41,430 nucleotides of DNA from Nitrospinota bacterium (GCA_016235255.1 JACRLM010000066.1:68179-109608), one strand, 5' to 3'. Positions 1-9,621 are shown, counted from the stretch's first letter. Notes: a model not told the origin generated them from the letters alone. Numbers and translations: made by a program.

Positions 1-1
1 G

Positions 2-3000
2 CCGGGAGTGGAGTTCGCGCTTCCGGGCCTCGCCATAAAGCCCTTTGAAGGGGCCGCGAAAATCTCCGCCCGGTTCGACCTGGAGCTTTACCTGTGGGAA
101 GGGGATGGCGCCTTGCGAGGCGATTTCATTTACAATACGGACCTTTTTGACGCCTCGCGCATAAAACGTATGGCGGGCCATTTTGTCCGGCTTCTCTCAG
201 ACGCCGCCGAAAATCCCAGCAAGCGTATTTCGTTGCTTGGCCTGCTCGACGATGAGGAAAGAGGGCTTGTCACAACCACGTGGAATGATACCGGCTTTGA
301 ATATCCGAGGGAGAGGCGGGTACACCAGCTTTTCGAGGAGAACGCGGCCCGGCATCCCGATAAAGCCGCGGTCAGGACCGGCGATGCGTCCATGACTTAC
401 AGTGAACTTAATTCCGCCGCCAACCGGGTCGCCCGGGCGATCTTGTCCAAAGGCGCCGTGCGCAACGAAATCGTGGGGGTGATGATGAAGCGGTCGGCGG
501 AGACGCTCGGCGCGATCCTTGGGATACTCAAGGCCGGATGCGCCTATCTGCCGCTGGACACAAAATATCCGCGGAGCAGGATAGAGTACATGCTCGTCAA
601 CGCCGGAGCGCGGATAGTTGTGACGGATGGAAGCCTTGGCGGGACCTTGCCTGGATTCGGCGGTGAAATCATAAATGTGAAGGATGAATGGATCAGCGGA
701 ATGGACGCCGCTAATCCGGACATCGTCCCGGCCTCCGGTGATCTTGCATACGTGATATACACCTCCGGCTCCACTGGCTTGCCCAAAGGGGCGGGGGTGG
801 AGCACGGCGGACTTATGAATTACATCTGGTGGGCGAAGACAAATTACGCGAAGGAAGGCCCAGTGGATTTCCCGCTGTTCACATCCCTTTCGTTCGACCT
901 GACGGTGACGTCCATATTCACCCCGTTGGTCTCCGGCGGCGCGGTTGCCGTTTATCCGGAGGATGACGCGTCGGACGGCTCCATATTGAAAGTCATAGAT
1001 GACAACATGGTGGACGTGATAAAGCTCACCCCATCGCATCTTGCGCTTATGGCGATGGCGGACCTGTCAAAGTCGAAGCTGAGGCGGCTGGTCCTCGGCG
1101 GGGAGGAGTTGAAGACATCGCTTGCCGGCAGGATACACACCCTCACAGGCGGCCGGGTTGAAATCATCAACGAGTACGGCCCAACGGAGACCACTGTGGG
1201 CTGCATGATCCACATTTTCGATCCGGAAAAGGCCACGGGGAAGGCCGTGCCGATAGGAAAGCCCGCTGGCAACGTAAAACTGTATATCCTCGACGGCTCC
1301 ATGAATCCCATGCCCATCGGTGTCCCGGGCGAGCTGTACATTTCAGGCGATGGCGCCGCCAGAGGTTACGTCAACAATCCCGGCCTCACCGCCGAAAGGT
1401 TTTTGGACGATCCGTTCGTCCCCGGCGGAAGGATGTACAAGAGCGGCGATGTGGCGTATTGGCGCGAAGACGGGGTGATGGAGCTGATTGGCAGGGCCGA
1501 TGGGCAGGTGAAGGTGCAGGGATACAGGATCGAGCCGGGCGAGATAGAGAGCGCCATACTCTCTTTTGACGGAGTGAAGGAGTGCGTCGTGGACGTGACG
1601 ATCCACTCCGGAGCGGTCGCCGTTCCTGAAGGGGGCTATTGCGCCGAATGCGGCCTGCCATACAACTATCCCGGCGCGGCCATCGGCGCCGACGGCGTTT
1701 GTGGGGCATGCAGGGACTTCAATGCGTACAAGGAAAAGGCCGAAGGCTACTTTAAGACGCCGGCCGATCTTGAAACGCTTTTCCGCGACGGCGCGCCGTC
1801 CGCAAACGGGAGTTACGACTGCCTGGCCCTTTACAGCGGCGGTAAGGACAGCACCTATATGCTTTTCAAGCTGGCTGAAATGGGGCTTAAGATATTGGCC
1901 TTCACCTTCGACAACGGATACCTGTACGAAGGGGCCAAGGAGAACATAAGGAGAGTTGCCGAAAAGCTTGGGATAGACCACGTGTTCAGCTCCACCCCGC
2001 ACATTAACGCGATCCTGGCCGACAGCCTCCGGCGATACAGCAACGTGTGCAACGAGTGTTTCAAGGTTGTTTACACCCTGGGGGTGAAGGTTGCGAAGGG
2101 AAAAGGGATCAAGCGCGTGGTGACGGGTCTTTCCCGGGGCCAGCTTTATGAAACGCGCCTTGCGGAGCTTTTCCGGGCCGAAGTGTTCGGCGAGGAGGAG
2201 ATAGAACGGGCCGTCATGGCCGCGCGCAGGCTGTACCATCGCATGGACGACGCTGTGGCCACACTCATGGACGTGAGCTTGCTGCAGGACGGCTCGGTCC
2301 TCGACGAAATGCGGTTCGTTGATTTCTACCGCTACACCGGCGTCACCCGCGAGCAGATCATGGGCTATCTGACCCAAAACGCCCCGTGGATAAATCCGGC
2401 GGAGACCTCCGGATGCACCACAAACTGCCGGATCAACGACGCGGGCATATTCGTCCACTCCATGGAGCGCGGATACAACAATTATGCCCTGCCAAACAGC
2501 TGGGAGGTGCGCTTGGGGCACAAGAAACGCGAAGAGTCCATCAAGGAGCTTGAAAGCCCGCTGGACATGGAGTCGGTGAGGACGATGCTAAAACAGATCG
2601 GATACGACGCGCGGGGGGCGGGGGACGGCCAGTGGAAACGCCTGGTGGCGTACTACACTTCGGACAGGCCCGTTGCGCCGGAGGAAATGCGCGGATCGCT
2701 GGCCGGGCGGCTTCCCGAATTCATGATACCGTCGAAATTCGTCCGGCTGGAGAAAATGCCGCTGACCGTGAACGGCAAGGTGGACAAAAAAGAGCTGGCC
2801 CGTTTGGGGCAGGGCGCCGCCCCCGCGGAGAAACGGCGTTATGAAAAGCCGACGAATATCGTGGAGGAGAAGATCGCGGAAATCTGGACCAAGGGGCTGG
2901 GGCTGGAAAAAGTGGGGATAGGCGAAAATTTCTTCGAGCTTGGTGGCCACTCCCTGATGGCCACACAGGTTGTGTCGCGGCTGCGGGCGGAATTTTCGGT

Positions 3001-3142
3001 GGACCTGCCGCTCATCTCCATTTTTGAAAAGCCGACGGTTGCCCAGTTGGCCGAGCTTGTCATCCAGGCGCAACTTGCGGCGATGGACGGCGACGAACTG
3101 GAAGCCCTTCTAGACGAAGCGGACAGGATCGCCGATGAGTGA
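2..3142 (+). CDS. NRPS (5' end outside window): end of C, A (predicted Asn) interrupted by a PP-loop domain, PCP
   Basis: Nonribosomal peptide synthetase; the frame is open from base 2, so the gene starts upstream. The first ~60 residues are the C-terminal end of a condensation domain. Numbered from the GTG at base 8, the adenylation domain shows A3 YTSGSTGLPKG (251-261), A5 NEYGPTE (388-394), A7 YKSGD (477), A8 GYRIEPGEIE (505-514), A9 LPEFMIP (~902) and A10 NGKVD (922). The carrier domain has LGGHS with phosphopantetheine Ser982. Pocket residues aligned by eye to GrsA read D-L-T-K-V-G-E-V-G-K, one change from the published asparagine code DLTKLGEVGK. Between A8 and A9 lies a foreign domain of ~345 residues (separate entry). 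The stop overlaps the next start by 8 bases, so the two genes are co-translated. Asn as substrate is inference; NRPS identity is certain. Confidence 0.95.
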   Translation, partial: PGVEFALPGLAIKPFEGAAKISARFDLELYLWEGDGALRGDFIYNTDLFDASRIKRMAGHFVRLLSDAAENPSKRISLLGLLDDEERGLVTTTWNDTGFEYPRERRVHQLFEENAARHPDKAAVRTGDASMTYSELNSAANRVARAILSKGAVRNEIVGVMMKRSAETLGAILGILKAGCAYLPLDTKYPRSRIEYMLVNAGARIVVTDGSLGGTLPGFGGEIINVKDEWISGMDAANPDIVPASGDLAYVIYTSGSTGLPKGAGVEHGGLMNYIWWAKTNYAKEGPVDFPLFTSLSFDLTVTSIFTPLVSGGAVAVYPEDDASDGSILKVIDDNMVDVIKLTPSHLALMAMADLSKSKLRRLVLGGEELKTSLAGRIHTLTGGRVEIINEYGPTETTVGCMIHIFDPEKATGKAVPIGKPAGNVKLYILDGSMNPMPIGVPGELYISGDGAARGYVNNPGLTAERFLDDPFVPGGRMYKSGDVAYWREDGVMELIGRADGQVKVQGYRIEPGEIESAILSFDGVKECVVDVTIHSGAVAVPEGGYCAECGLPYNYPGAAIGADGVCGACRDFNAYKEKAEGYFKTPADLETLFRDGAPSANGSYDCLALYSGGKDSTYMLFKLAEMGLKILAFTFDNGYLYEGAKENIRRVAEKLGIDHVFSSTPHINAILADSLRRYSNVCNECFKVVYTLGVKVAKGKGIKRVVTGLSRGQLYETRLAELFRAEVFGEEEIERAVMAARRLYHRMDDAVATLMDVSLLQDGSVLDEMRFVDFYRYTGVTREQIMGYLTQNAPWINPAETSGCTTNCRINDAGIFVHSMERGYNNYALPNSWEVRLGHKKREESIKELESPLDMESVRTMLKQIGYDARGAGDGQWKRLVAYYTSDRPVAPEEMRGSLAGRLPEFMIPSKFVRLEKMPLTVNGKVDKKELARLGQGAAPAEKRRYEKPTNIVEEKIAEIWTKGLGLEKVGIGENFFELGGHSLMATQVVSRLRAEFSVDLPLISIFEKPTVAQLAELVIQAQLAAMDGDELEALLDEADRIADE
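1595..2635 (+). other. Inserted zinc-ribbon/PP-loop ATP pyrophosphatase domain inside the A domain
   Basis: In-frame domain at about residues 530-876 of the first NRPS gene. It opens with two Cys pairs, C545/C548 and C565/C568 (CAEC ... CGAC), like the N-terminal metal-binding element of N-acetyl sugar amidotransferases (WbpG type). The PP-loop SGGKDS follows at 610-615; this is the ATP-binding signature of N-type ATP pyrophosphatases, which adenylate a carbonyl oxygen before N or S attacks. A third pair, C681/C684 (CNEC), lies in mid-domain, roughly where the tRNA thiolases TtcA and TtuA hold an iron-sulfur cluster, and C803/C807 come near the end. The A domain resumes at KRLVAYY (877). The position, A8-A9, is where known interrupted A domains carry methyltransferases or oxidases. 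Function (amidation, amidine or thioamide formation) is inference. Confidence 0.85.
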
Positions 3143-6100
3143 GGCCATCAGGCGCTTTGAAAATCTCCCGGCGAAAAAACGGGAGCTGGCCCTAAAGCTG
3201 CTCAAGGAGCGCGCGGCGTCCGCCACCGGGGATGGTGAAAGCCGCATTGCAAAAGCGCGCCCGGAGGAAAAAAGGGAGCCGTCGTTTTCCCAGACGCGGC
3301 TTTGGTTCCTCTGCCAGATAGACACGGCCAGCGTGGCCTATAACTTATCTTTTGCGCTCAAGCTTTCTGGCGCACTGGACGCGGAAGCCCTGCGCAAGGC
3401 GCTGGACGCGATGGCGGAACGCCAGGAATCGCTTAGGACATCGTTTGCCGATGACAACGGCAGGCCAGTGGCCGTAGTGGCGGAAAAGGTGACAATTCCG
3501 TTTAAAATCATGGACATTTCCACGGATGCGCAGGGTGGGGAACCGCTCACCCGTAAGATTATAGAGGACGAGGCCCGCACTCCATTCAATCTTGGCCAGG
3601 CTCCACTGGCCCGGTCGCTTTTAATCAGGATCGGCCCCGGTGAGCATGTGTTCTTTTTTGGCATGAGCCACATAATCTCCGACGCATGGACGACGGGTGT
3701 GCTGGCAAAAGAGATTTCCGCGTTTTATGGAAGTTTCGCCACTGGAGTTCCACATGGGCTTGCGCCACTTTCGATACAGTATTCAGACTACGCGGCATGG
3801 CAGCGCAAACGGCTTTCTGGAGAGAGGCTGTCAAGCCTCATGGACTATTGGAAAAAAGCGATGGATGGCGCGCCCGGGATCACTACGCCGCCTGCGGACG
3901 GGATCAGGCCTGCGGTCCAGACGTTCGACGGAAAAACCATGGAGTTTGCTCTCGGGGAGAGCTTGACCAAAAAACTCGGCGCGCTGGCGGCAAGGCATGA
4001 GGCAAGCCTTTTCATGGTCCTTATGGCTGGTTTTGCCGCCCTCCTTTCCCGCCTGTGCGGCCAGGAGGACGTGGTGATAGGTTATCCGATCGCCAACAGG
4101 ACTTTCCGCGAGACCGAGCCCGTGGCCGGCTTTTTCGTGAACACGCTCCTCATGCGGACCCTGCTTGACCCGGCGGCGACCTTTTCCTCACTTATAGCCC
4201 AGGTGAGGGCGCGGGCCTTGGAGGCCTATGAGCGGCAGGAACTCCCTTTTGAAAAGCTCGTCGAAGAGTTGAGCCCGGAACGATCCCTGAGCCACTCGCC
4301 GTTGTTCCAGGTCATGTTCGTGTGGGACAACACACCCAGCCCGGAAATGAAACTTGGGGCGCTTTCAATATCCAGCCATAAATATGAATCCTCCTCCGCC
4401 CATTTCGACCTGACAGTCGGCATGCGCGAGACCTCCGCAGGGCTTTTGGGACTCATGGAATATAACACCGCGCTCTATAGCGGCAAAACGATCGGCCGTT
4501 ATATAAAAAGCTTCCAGCTTCTTCTTGAAAATATGGCCGATGACCCCGGCATGGCGGTAATAAATGCGCCGATGATGGACGACGCCAGGATCCGCGAATT
4601 TCTTGAGACCTGCGAGGGGCCGTCCTGCCCCCGACCGCGGGAAGGGACCGTGCACGGGATGTTTGAAAGCGCTGTCTTGGCCAATCGCTCCGTGACGGCG
4701 GTGGAAAGCTCCGATGTAACGCTCACATACGAAAATCTCAACGGCAGAGCCAACCGCCTTGCCAGGCTGCTTATTGAAAAGGGGATTGGACCGGACCGCG
4801 TTGCGGGGGTGATGATGCGCCGCTCGCCGGAGATGATGACGACTGTGCTTGCAATATTGAAAGCGGGTGGGGCGTATATGCCCATAGACGTGGAATATCC
4901 CCCGGCCCGTATAGCCGCGATGATCCAGGACAGCGGGGCGTCGGTGATAGTGACGGACACTGTATCCCTCAACGGCTGCGGCGAGGAAGCTTTGAATGCG
5001 GCGGGCGGTAACCGGCCGCGGATCATCGCCGTGGACGCGCTGGGCGGCTCGCTGGAACAATATGGCGCGGGGAACATCGGCATGACCGCAGGCCCGGAAA
5101 ACCTCGCCTATGTGCTATACACATCCGGCTCCACGGGAAAGCCCAAGGGAGTGGCCATGCCCCACCGCGCGCTGGCGAACCTTATGCGGTGGCAACTGGC
5201 CCAGCCGGGCTTTAAATTGAAGGCCAAGACCCTGCAATTCACCACTCTGACCTTTGACGTGTCGTTCCAAGAGATTTTTTCCACATGGCTGACCGGGGGG
5301 ACGCTTGCGCTGATGCCCGACGAGGCTCGCCGCGACATCCCGGAGGTCTTGCGGATCATCGCCGGGCGCGGCGTGGAGCGTGTGTTCATGCCCTTTGTGG
5401 CGTTGCGCCAGATGTGCGAGTCGGCCATCAGCCTCGGGATTTGGCCATCGCCGCTAAAAGAAGTGATCACAGCGGGGGAGCAACTGCGGGTGACGCCGGA
5501 AATAGCGGAGTTTTTCAGGGGGCTGCCGGGACTTTCGCTTGTTAACCATTATGGCCCCACGGAAAGCCACGTGGTGACCTCATTCACCCTGCCGCAAAAT
5601 GTGGCCGATTGGCCCCACACGCCCCCAATCGGCCGGCCAGTGTCCAACTGCCGTATATATATCCTCAATCAGGCGATGCGGCCATCGCCAACAGGGGTGT
5701 ATGGCGAGGTGCACATCGGCGGCGCGGCGCTGGCGAAAGGATATCTGAACAACGAGACGCTCACTCGTGAAAGGTTCGTGGCGGACCCGTTCCGTAATGA
5801 TGGAGCCATGCTGTACAAGACCGGGGACCGGGCCCGCTACCTGCCGGACGGCAATATCGAGTTTTCAGGGCGGCTGGACAACCAGGTGAAGATACGCGGC
5901 CACCGCATCGAGCCCGGGGAGATAGAAGCGGCCCTGGCGGCCTGTCCCGGCGCTGGCGAGACGGCGGTGATAATAAAAGAAGAGGGGCAGGGGGATCGGC
6001 GGCTCGCCGCTTTTTACACATCGAAAAACGGCGGATTGAGCCCATCGTCCGCCAAAGAGTATCTTAAGGCCCGGCTTCCCGAGTATATGATCCCATCGAG

Positions 6101-7871
6101 CGTCACAGCGCTCGAATCGCTTCCTATGACCCCGAGCGGGAAGATAGACCGCAAGGCGCTGGCCGCCATGGAAACGGAACATGCCGCACAGGATACCGGA
6201 GGCAGACCACTTGCCCCGGCGGAAGAGATAATGGCGGGAATATGGACGGAACTGCTGGGAACGTGCGCAATCGGCGCGCAATCCAATTTCTTCGAACTTG
6301 GCGGCCACTCCCTTTTGGCCACAAGGCTTGTGTCCAGGATCAAAAGCGCGTTTTCCACCGTGATCGAGCTTCGCGCGGTGTTTGAAAACCAGACCCTGGC
6401 CGCGCTGTGCCGCCATGTGGCCGGGACGATGGCCGGGTGCCCAGGCGGGCTGCCTCCGATTACCGTGGTGAAGCGATCCGGCCCGGTTCCACTTTCGTCC
6501 GGGCAGGAAAGGCTTTGGTTTGAAGAGCAGATGGAAGGGCCGAGCCCGAAATATAACATGGCCTCCTGCCTGAAGCTTGCGGGCAGGCTGGACGTGGCGG
6601 CGGTGGAAAAAAGCGTGAACGAAATCGTCCGCCGCCATGAGACGTTGCGGACGGCTTTTACTATGGTGGACGGCGAGCCGATGCAGGTAATAGCCCGCCC
6701 AAGCGGTTTGAGCATGCCCGTGGAGGATCTTTCGGCGATGCCGGAGCAGGCGCGCAGGGAGGCGCTCAAGGCGCGTATGGACGAAAACTTCACACGGCCG
6801 TTCGACCTCGCGGCCGGGCCGTTGTTCCGCTCATCCCTAGTCCGGCTTGGGGACAGCGAGTATGCGCTTTTATTGGCCATGAGCCATATCATCAGCGACG
6901 GGTGGTCCATCGGCGTTTTCGTCCGGGAGTTTTGCGCGCTGTACAACGCATTTTCGGGGGGCGCGCCGGCGCGCTTGCCGCCGATGCCGGTCCAGTACGC
7001 CGATTTCGCGGCGTGGCAGCGCGGATGGCTTGACGGCCCGGTGATGAACGGCCAACTTCAATATTGGAAGGAACGACTTGCCGGGGCGCCGGAGCTTTTT
7101 GCGCTCCCATCCGCCAGGCAGCCATCTTCCACGGGCAAAACTCCCGCAGGTGGATTTGTCCCGATGCGGATCGAACCGGACATGGCGCGCGCCCTGATTG
7201 AACTGGGCCATCGTTTTGGGGCGAGCCTTTTCATGACGATGCTCGCCGCCTTCGGCACGCTCCTTGCCCGCCACAGCGGCGCGGAGGACATCGTGATCGG
7301 CACGCCGATAGCCAACCGCAACACGCGCGAGGTGGAGGACCTGATCGGCTTTTTCGTCAACATGTTGCCGCTGCGGCTGGACTTTTCCGGCGATCCGGAG
7401 TTTTCGGCCATGGTGGCAAGGACGCGGGACACGGCGCTTGGAGCCTTTGCCAACCAGGACGCCCCTTTCGGCGAGCTGGTGCGGGTGATAAATCCCAAAC
7501 GCGAGTCTGGCAGGCATCCACTGTTCCAGGTGGTGTTCGTGATGCAGAACGCCCCGGCTGGCGGACTTGAGCTGGACGGCATCACCGCCGAGGCGGTGGC
7601 GGGGGACACCATATTGCCCAAATACGATCTTCTATTTTCATTCGCGCAGGGGGCGGGTGGCGAACTGCACGGGGTCATAGAATACAACGCGGACATGTAC
7701 GGCAGGAGCCTTGTGGAGACGCTTGCCGCCCATTACATGGACATCCTCGGACAGGCGGCCAAAGATCCGGCCACGCGGCTTTACGATTTCACCATCGGCG
7801 CCCACGCAGGCGCGCCGGACACATCGGCGTTCGGCATGGCCGGGGAAAACAACGATGATTTCCAGTTTTGA
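3135..7871 (+). CDS. NRPS, C-A(predicted Pro)-PCP-C
   Basis: Nonribosomal peptide synthetase of 1578 residues. The first condensation domain (~45-480) has active-site segment SHIISDA at 178-184. The adenylation domain has A3 YTSGSTGKPKG at 662-672 and A10 SGKID near 1001. The carrier domain has LGGHS with Ser1059, and a second, complete condensation domain (~1115-1560) carries SHIISDG at 1250-1256. In both C domains the first His of the family HHxxxDG motif is Ser, while the catalytic second His and the Asp are kept. Pocket residues read by eye give D-V-Q-F-I-A-H-V-V-K, the classic proline code. The protein ends on a C domain, so it must hand its chain to the A-PCP of the NRPS two genes downstream. 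The start ATG lies inside the end of the previous gene (8-base overlap). Confidence 0.95.
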   Translation: MSEAIRRFENLPAKKRELALKLLKERAASATGDGESRIAKARPEEKREPSFSQTRLWFLCQIDTASVAYNLSFALKLSGALDAEALRKALDAMAERQESLRTSFADDNGRPVAVVAEKVTIPFKIMDISTDAQGGEPLTRKIIEDEARTPFNLGQAPLARSLLIRIGPGEHVFFFGMSHIISDAWTTGVLAKEISAFYGSFATGVPHGLAPLSIQYSDYAAWQRKRLSGERLSSLMDYWKKAMDGAPGITTPPADGIRPAVQTFDGKTMEFALGESLTKKLGALAARHEASLFMVLMAGFAALLSRLCGQEDVVIGYPIANRTFRETEPVAGFFVNTLLMRTLLDPAATFSSLIAQVRARALEAYERQELPFEKLVEELSPERSLSHSPLFQVMFVWDNTPSPEMKLGALSISSHKYESSSAHFDLTVGMRETSAGLLGLMEYNTALYSGKTIGRYIKSFQLLLENMADDPGMAVINAPMMDDARIREFLETCEGPSCPRPREGTVHGMFESAVLANRSVTAVESSDVTLTYENLNGRANRLARLLIEKGIGPDRVAGVMMRRSPEMMTTVLAILKAGGAYMPIDVEYPPARIAAMIQDSGASVIVTDTVSLNGCGEEALNAAGGNRPRIIAVDALGGSLEQYGAGNIGMTAGPENLAYVLYTSGSTGKPKGVAMPHRALANLMRWQLAQPGFKLKAKTLQFTTLTFDVSFQEIFSTWLTGGTLALMPDEARRDIPEVLRIIAGRGVERVFMPFVALRQMCESAISLGIWPSPLKEVITAGEQLRVTPEIAEFFRGLPGLSLVNHYGPTESHVVTSFTLPQNVADWPHTPPIGRPVSNCRIYILNQAMRPSPTGVYGEVHIGGAALAKGYLNNETLTRERFVADPFRNDGAMLYKTGDRARYLPDGNIEFSGRLDNQVKIRGHRIEPGEIEAALAACPGAGETAVIIKEEGQGDRRLAAFYTSKNGGLSPSSAKEYLKARLPEYMIPSSVTALESLPMTPSGKIDRKALAAMETEHAAQDTGGRPLAPAEEIMAGIWTELLGTCAIGAQSNFFELGGHSLLATRLVSRIKSAFSTVIELRAVFENQTLAALCRHVAGTMAGCPGGLPPITVVKRSGPVPLSSGQERLWFEEQMEGPSPKYNMASCLKLAGRLDVAAVEKSVNEIVRRHETLRTAFTMVDGEPMQVIARPSGLSMPVEDLSAMPEQARREALKARMDENFTRPFDLAAGPLFRSSLVRLGDSEYALLLAMSHIISDGWSIGVFVREFCALYNAFSGGAPARLPPMPVQYADFAAWQRGWLDGPVMNGQLQYWKERLAGAPELFALPSARQPSSTGKTPAGGFVPMRIEPDMARALIELGHRFGASLFMTMLAAFGTLLARHSGAEDIVIGTPIANRNTREVEDLIGFFVNMLPLRLDFSGDPEFSAMVARTRDTALGAFANQDAPFGELVRVINPKRESGRHPLFQVVFVMQNAPAGGLELDGITAEAVAGDTILPKYDLLFSFAQGAGGELHGVIEYNADMYGRSLVETLAAHYMDILGQAAKDPATRLYDFTIGAHAGAPDTSAFGMAGENNDDFQF

Positions 7872-7901
7872 CATGCAGGACGCGCACAGTGGGGCTGTAT
7901 C

Positions 7902-9602
7902 ATGACCGACTGCCTGATAATCGGCTTTAACGATTTTGATTTCCGCGAGCAGGTGGAGATGACACGCTCCATGGACGGCGCGTCCGGGGCGCACCGGGAC
8001 TTGAAGCTGGCGTATATAAACCATAACGGCGTTCCGAAACGGGCGCTGGACATCTTTTCGGAGTTCCACGGCGGCCAAAGGTTTCACAACCAGGATTTCC
8101 TGGCCCCTTCGATCGTCCATCTGGGGACATACCTTGCGAAAAAGGGATTTTCGTTCGATTACGTCAACCTTTTCCAGCAAGGCAAGGAGACTTTGCGGCG
8201 CAAGCTGGAGAGCGGCGATGCGCTCACGGTGGCGGTCACCACCACGTTCTATGTCTCCGCCCCGCCGGTGATGGAGGTGATATCGTTCGTGCGCTCCGTT
8301 GCGCCCAAAGTGAAGATCATCGTGGGCGGTCCGTTCATCGCCGGCCAGCAAAACGGGGGCGGCCCGGAGGCGATGCGGGAGTTCTTCACATATCTTGGGG
8401 CGGATGTGTATGTGATCAGCCAGGAGGGGGAAGCGGCGCTGGCCAATGTCATCGGAGCCATAAAATCAGGCTCGCCGCTTTCCGGGGTGGACAATATCGC
8501 ATACCTGGACGGCGACGGCCACACAACAACAAGGATCGCGCCGGAAAATAATCCTCTCGGGGACAACACGCCGGATTATTCCCTGTTCAAGAAAGATGAC
8601 ATAGGGCAATTCGTGTCCCTCCGCACCGCCAAATCATGCCCTTTCTCATGCGCGTTCTGCGGATTTCCAAGGCGCGCCGGAAAATACAGCTATATCGGCC
8701 CCGATGAGGTGGAAAAGGCCCTCGACTCCATCAGGGAAATCGGCGGCGTGTCCACCCTGACCATACTCGACGACACTTTCAACGTCCCCAAAAAACGGTT
8801 CAAGGAAATCCTGCGGATGATGATCCGCAAAAACCATGGATTCCGCTGGAACTCGTTTTACAGGAGCGACTATGGCGACGAGGAGACAGCGGAGCTTATG
8901 CGGCGGGCAGGATGCGAGGGGGTGTTCATGGGGGCGGAGTCCGGCTCGGACGCGATGCTTGAGAAAATGAACAAGACCTCTCGCAGGAAGGATTACCTTG
9001 ACGCCATCCGGCTAATGAAGAATGCAGGCATAGTGACCCATGTGGCCCTTATCATCGGCTTTCCGGGCGAAACGCGGGATACGGCGCGGGAAACGGCCGA
9101 TTTTATCGAGGAAGCCGGGCCGGACTTTTTCCGGGCGCAGCTTTGGTATTGCGACCCTGTCACCCCTGTCTGGGAAAAGCGCAGGGAGCTTGGCATAACC
9201 GGCTCCGCCTTCAACTGGGCGCACGCCACCATGGACTCGCGCGAGGCGGCGGACATCGTGGAGAAAATGTTCCTGACCGTTGAAAACTCCGCGTGGACGC
9301 CGCAGAACAACTTTGAGCTGTGGAGCGTGTTCTACCTTATGCGGCATGGCATGAACCTTAATCAGGTAAAGACTTTCGTCCGATGCTTCAATAATGTAAT
9401 TAAGGAAGAGCTGATCCGCGGGGCTGATGTGGAGGACGCAGATCCACTGATGGAAAATTTAAGGCGCGCCTGCCGGTTTGGCGGGACTCAGCCGGACTTG
9501 GAATTGATAGAAGCGTATTCCGGAGCCCGTATCGCCGTCCGGCTGGAAAGCCCCGGCGGTGGAGCGGTGGAAGAGGACGCGAAGCAATCGTTTAATTTTT
9601 AG
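7902..9602 (+). CDS. Cobalamin-binding radical SAM enzyme, likely C- or P-methyltransferase (PhpK-like)
   Basis: 566 residues. The N-terminal ~200 residues look like a B12-binding Rossmann domain, with strands around VAVTTTFY and VKIIVGGPF, followed by a radical SAM core. The cluster-binding motif is C246-x3-C250-x2-C253 (CPFSCAFC). MGAESGSD and the region around IIGFPGET are typical of B12-dependent radical SAM proteins. The N-terminal start MTDCLIIGFND recalls the PhpK-type P-methyltransferase family often found beside NRPS genes; that assignment is from memory. Such enzymes methylate unreactive carbon or phosphorus centres using SAM and methylcobalamin. It sits 30 bases after one NRPS gene and 19 bases before the next on the same strand, so it probably tailors the peptide. 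The substrate cannot be read from sequence. MutS-like or oxidative alternatives are not excluded. Confidence 0.85.
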   Translation: MTDCLIIGFNDFDFREQVEMTRSMDGASGAHRDLKLAYINHNGVPKRALDIFSEFHGGQRFHNQDFLAPSIVHLGTYLAKKGFSFDYVNLFQQGKETLRRKLESGDALTVAVTTTFYVSAPPVMEVISFVRSVAPKVKIIVGGPFIAGQQNGGGPEAMREFFTYLGADVYVISQEGEAALANVIGAIKSGSPLSGVDNIAYLDGDGHTTTRIAPENNPLGDNTPDYSLFKKDDIGQFVSLRTAKSCPFSCAFCGFPRRAGKYSYIGPDEVEKALDSIREIGGVSTLTILDDTFNVPKKRFKEILRMMIRKNHGFRWNSFYRSDYGDEETAELMRRAGCEGVFMGAESGSDAMLEKMNKTSRRKDYLDAIRLMKNAGIVTHVALIIGFPGETRDTARETADFIEEAGPDFFRAQLWYCDPVTPVWEKRRELGITGSAFNWAHATMDSREAADIVEKMFLTVENSAWTPQNNFELWSVFYLMRHGMNLNQVKTFVRCFNNVIKEELIRGADVEDADPLMENLRRACRFGGTQPDLELIEAYSGARIAVRLESPGGGAVEEDAKQSFNF

Positions 9603-9621
9603 GTGATCGGGAAGTATTGCG

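Noticed and set aside
1343..2521. 392-codon minus-strand frame opposite the PP-loop insertion
   Set aside because: The plus-strand frame has the motifs; the antisense translation has no recognisable domain.
1595..2635. PP-loop insertion as an assembly chimera
   Set aside because: The frame stays open through both junctions, composition is unchanged, and the boundary falls exactly at the known A8-A9 insertion site.
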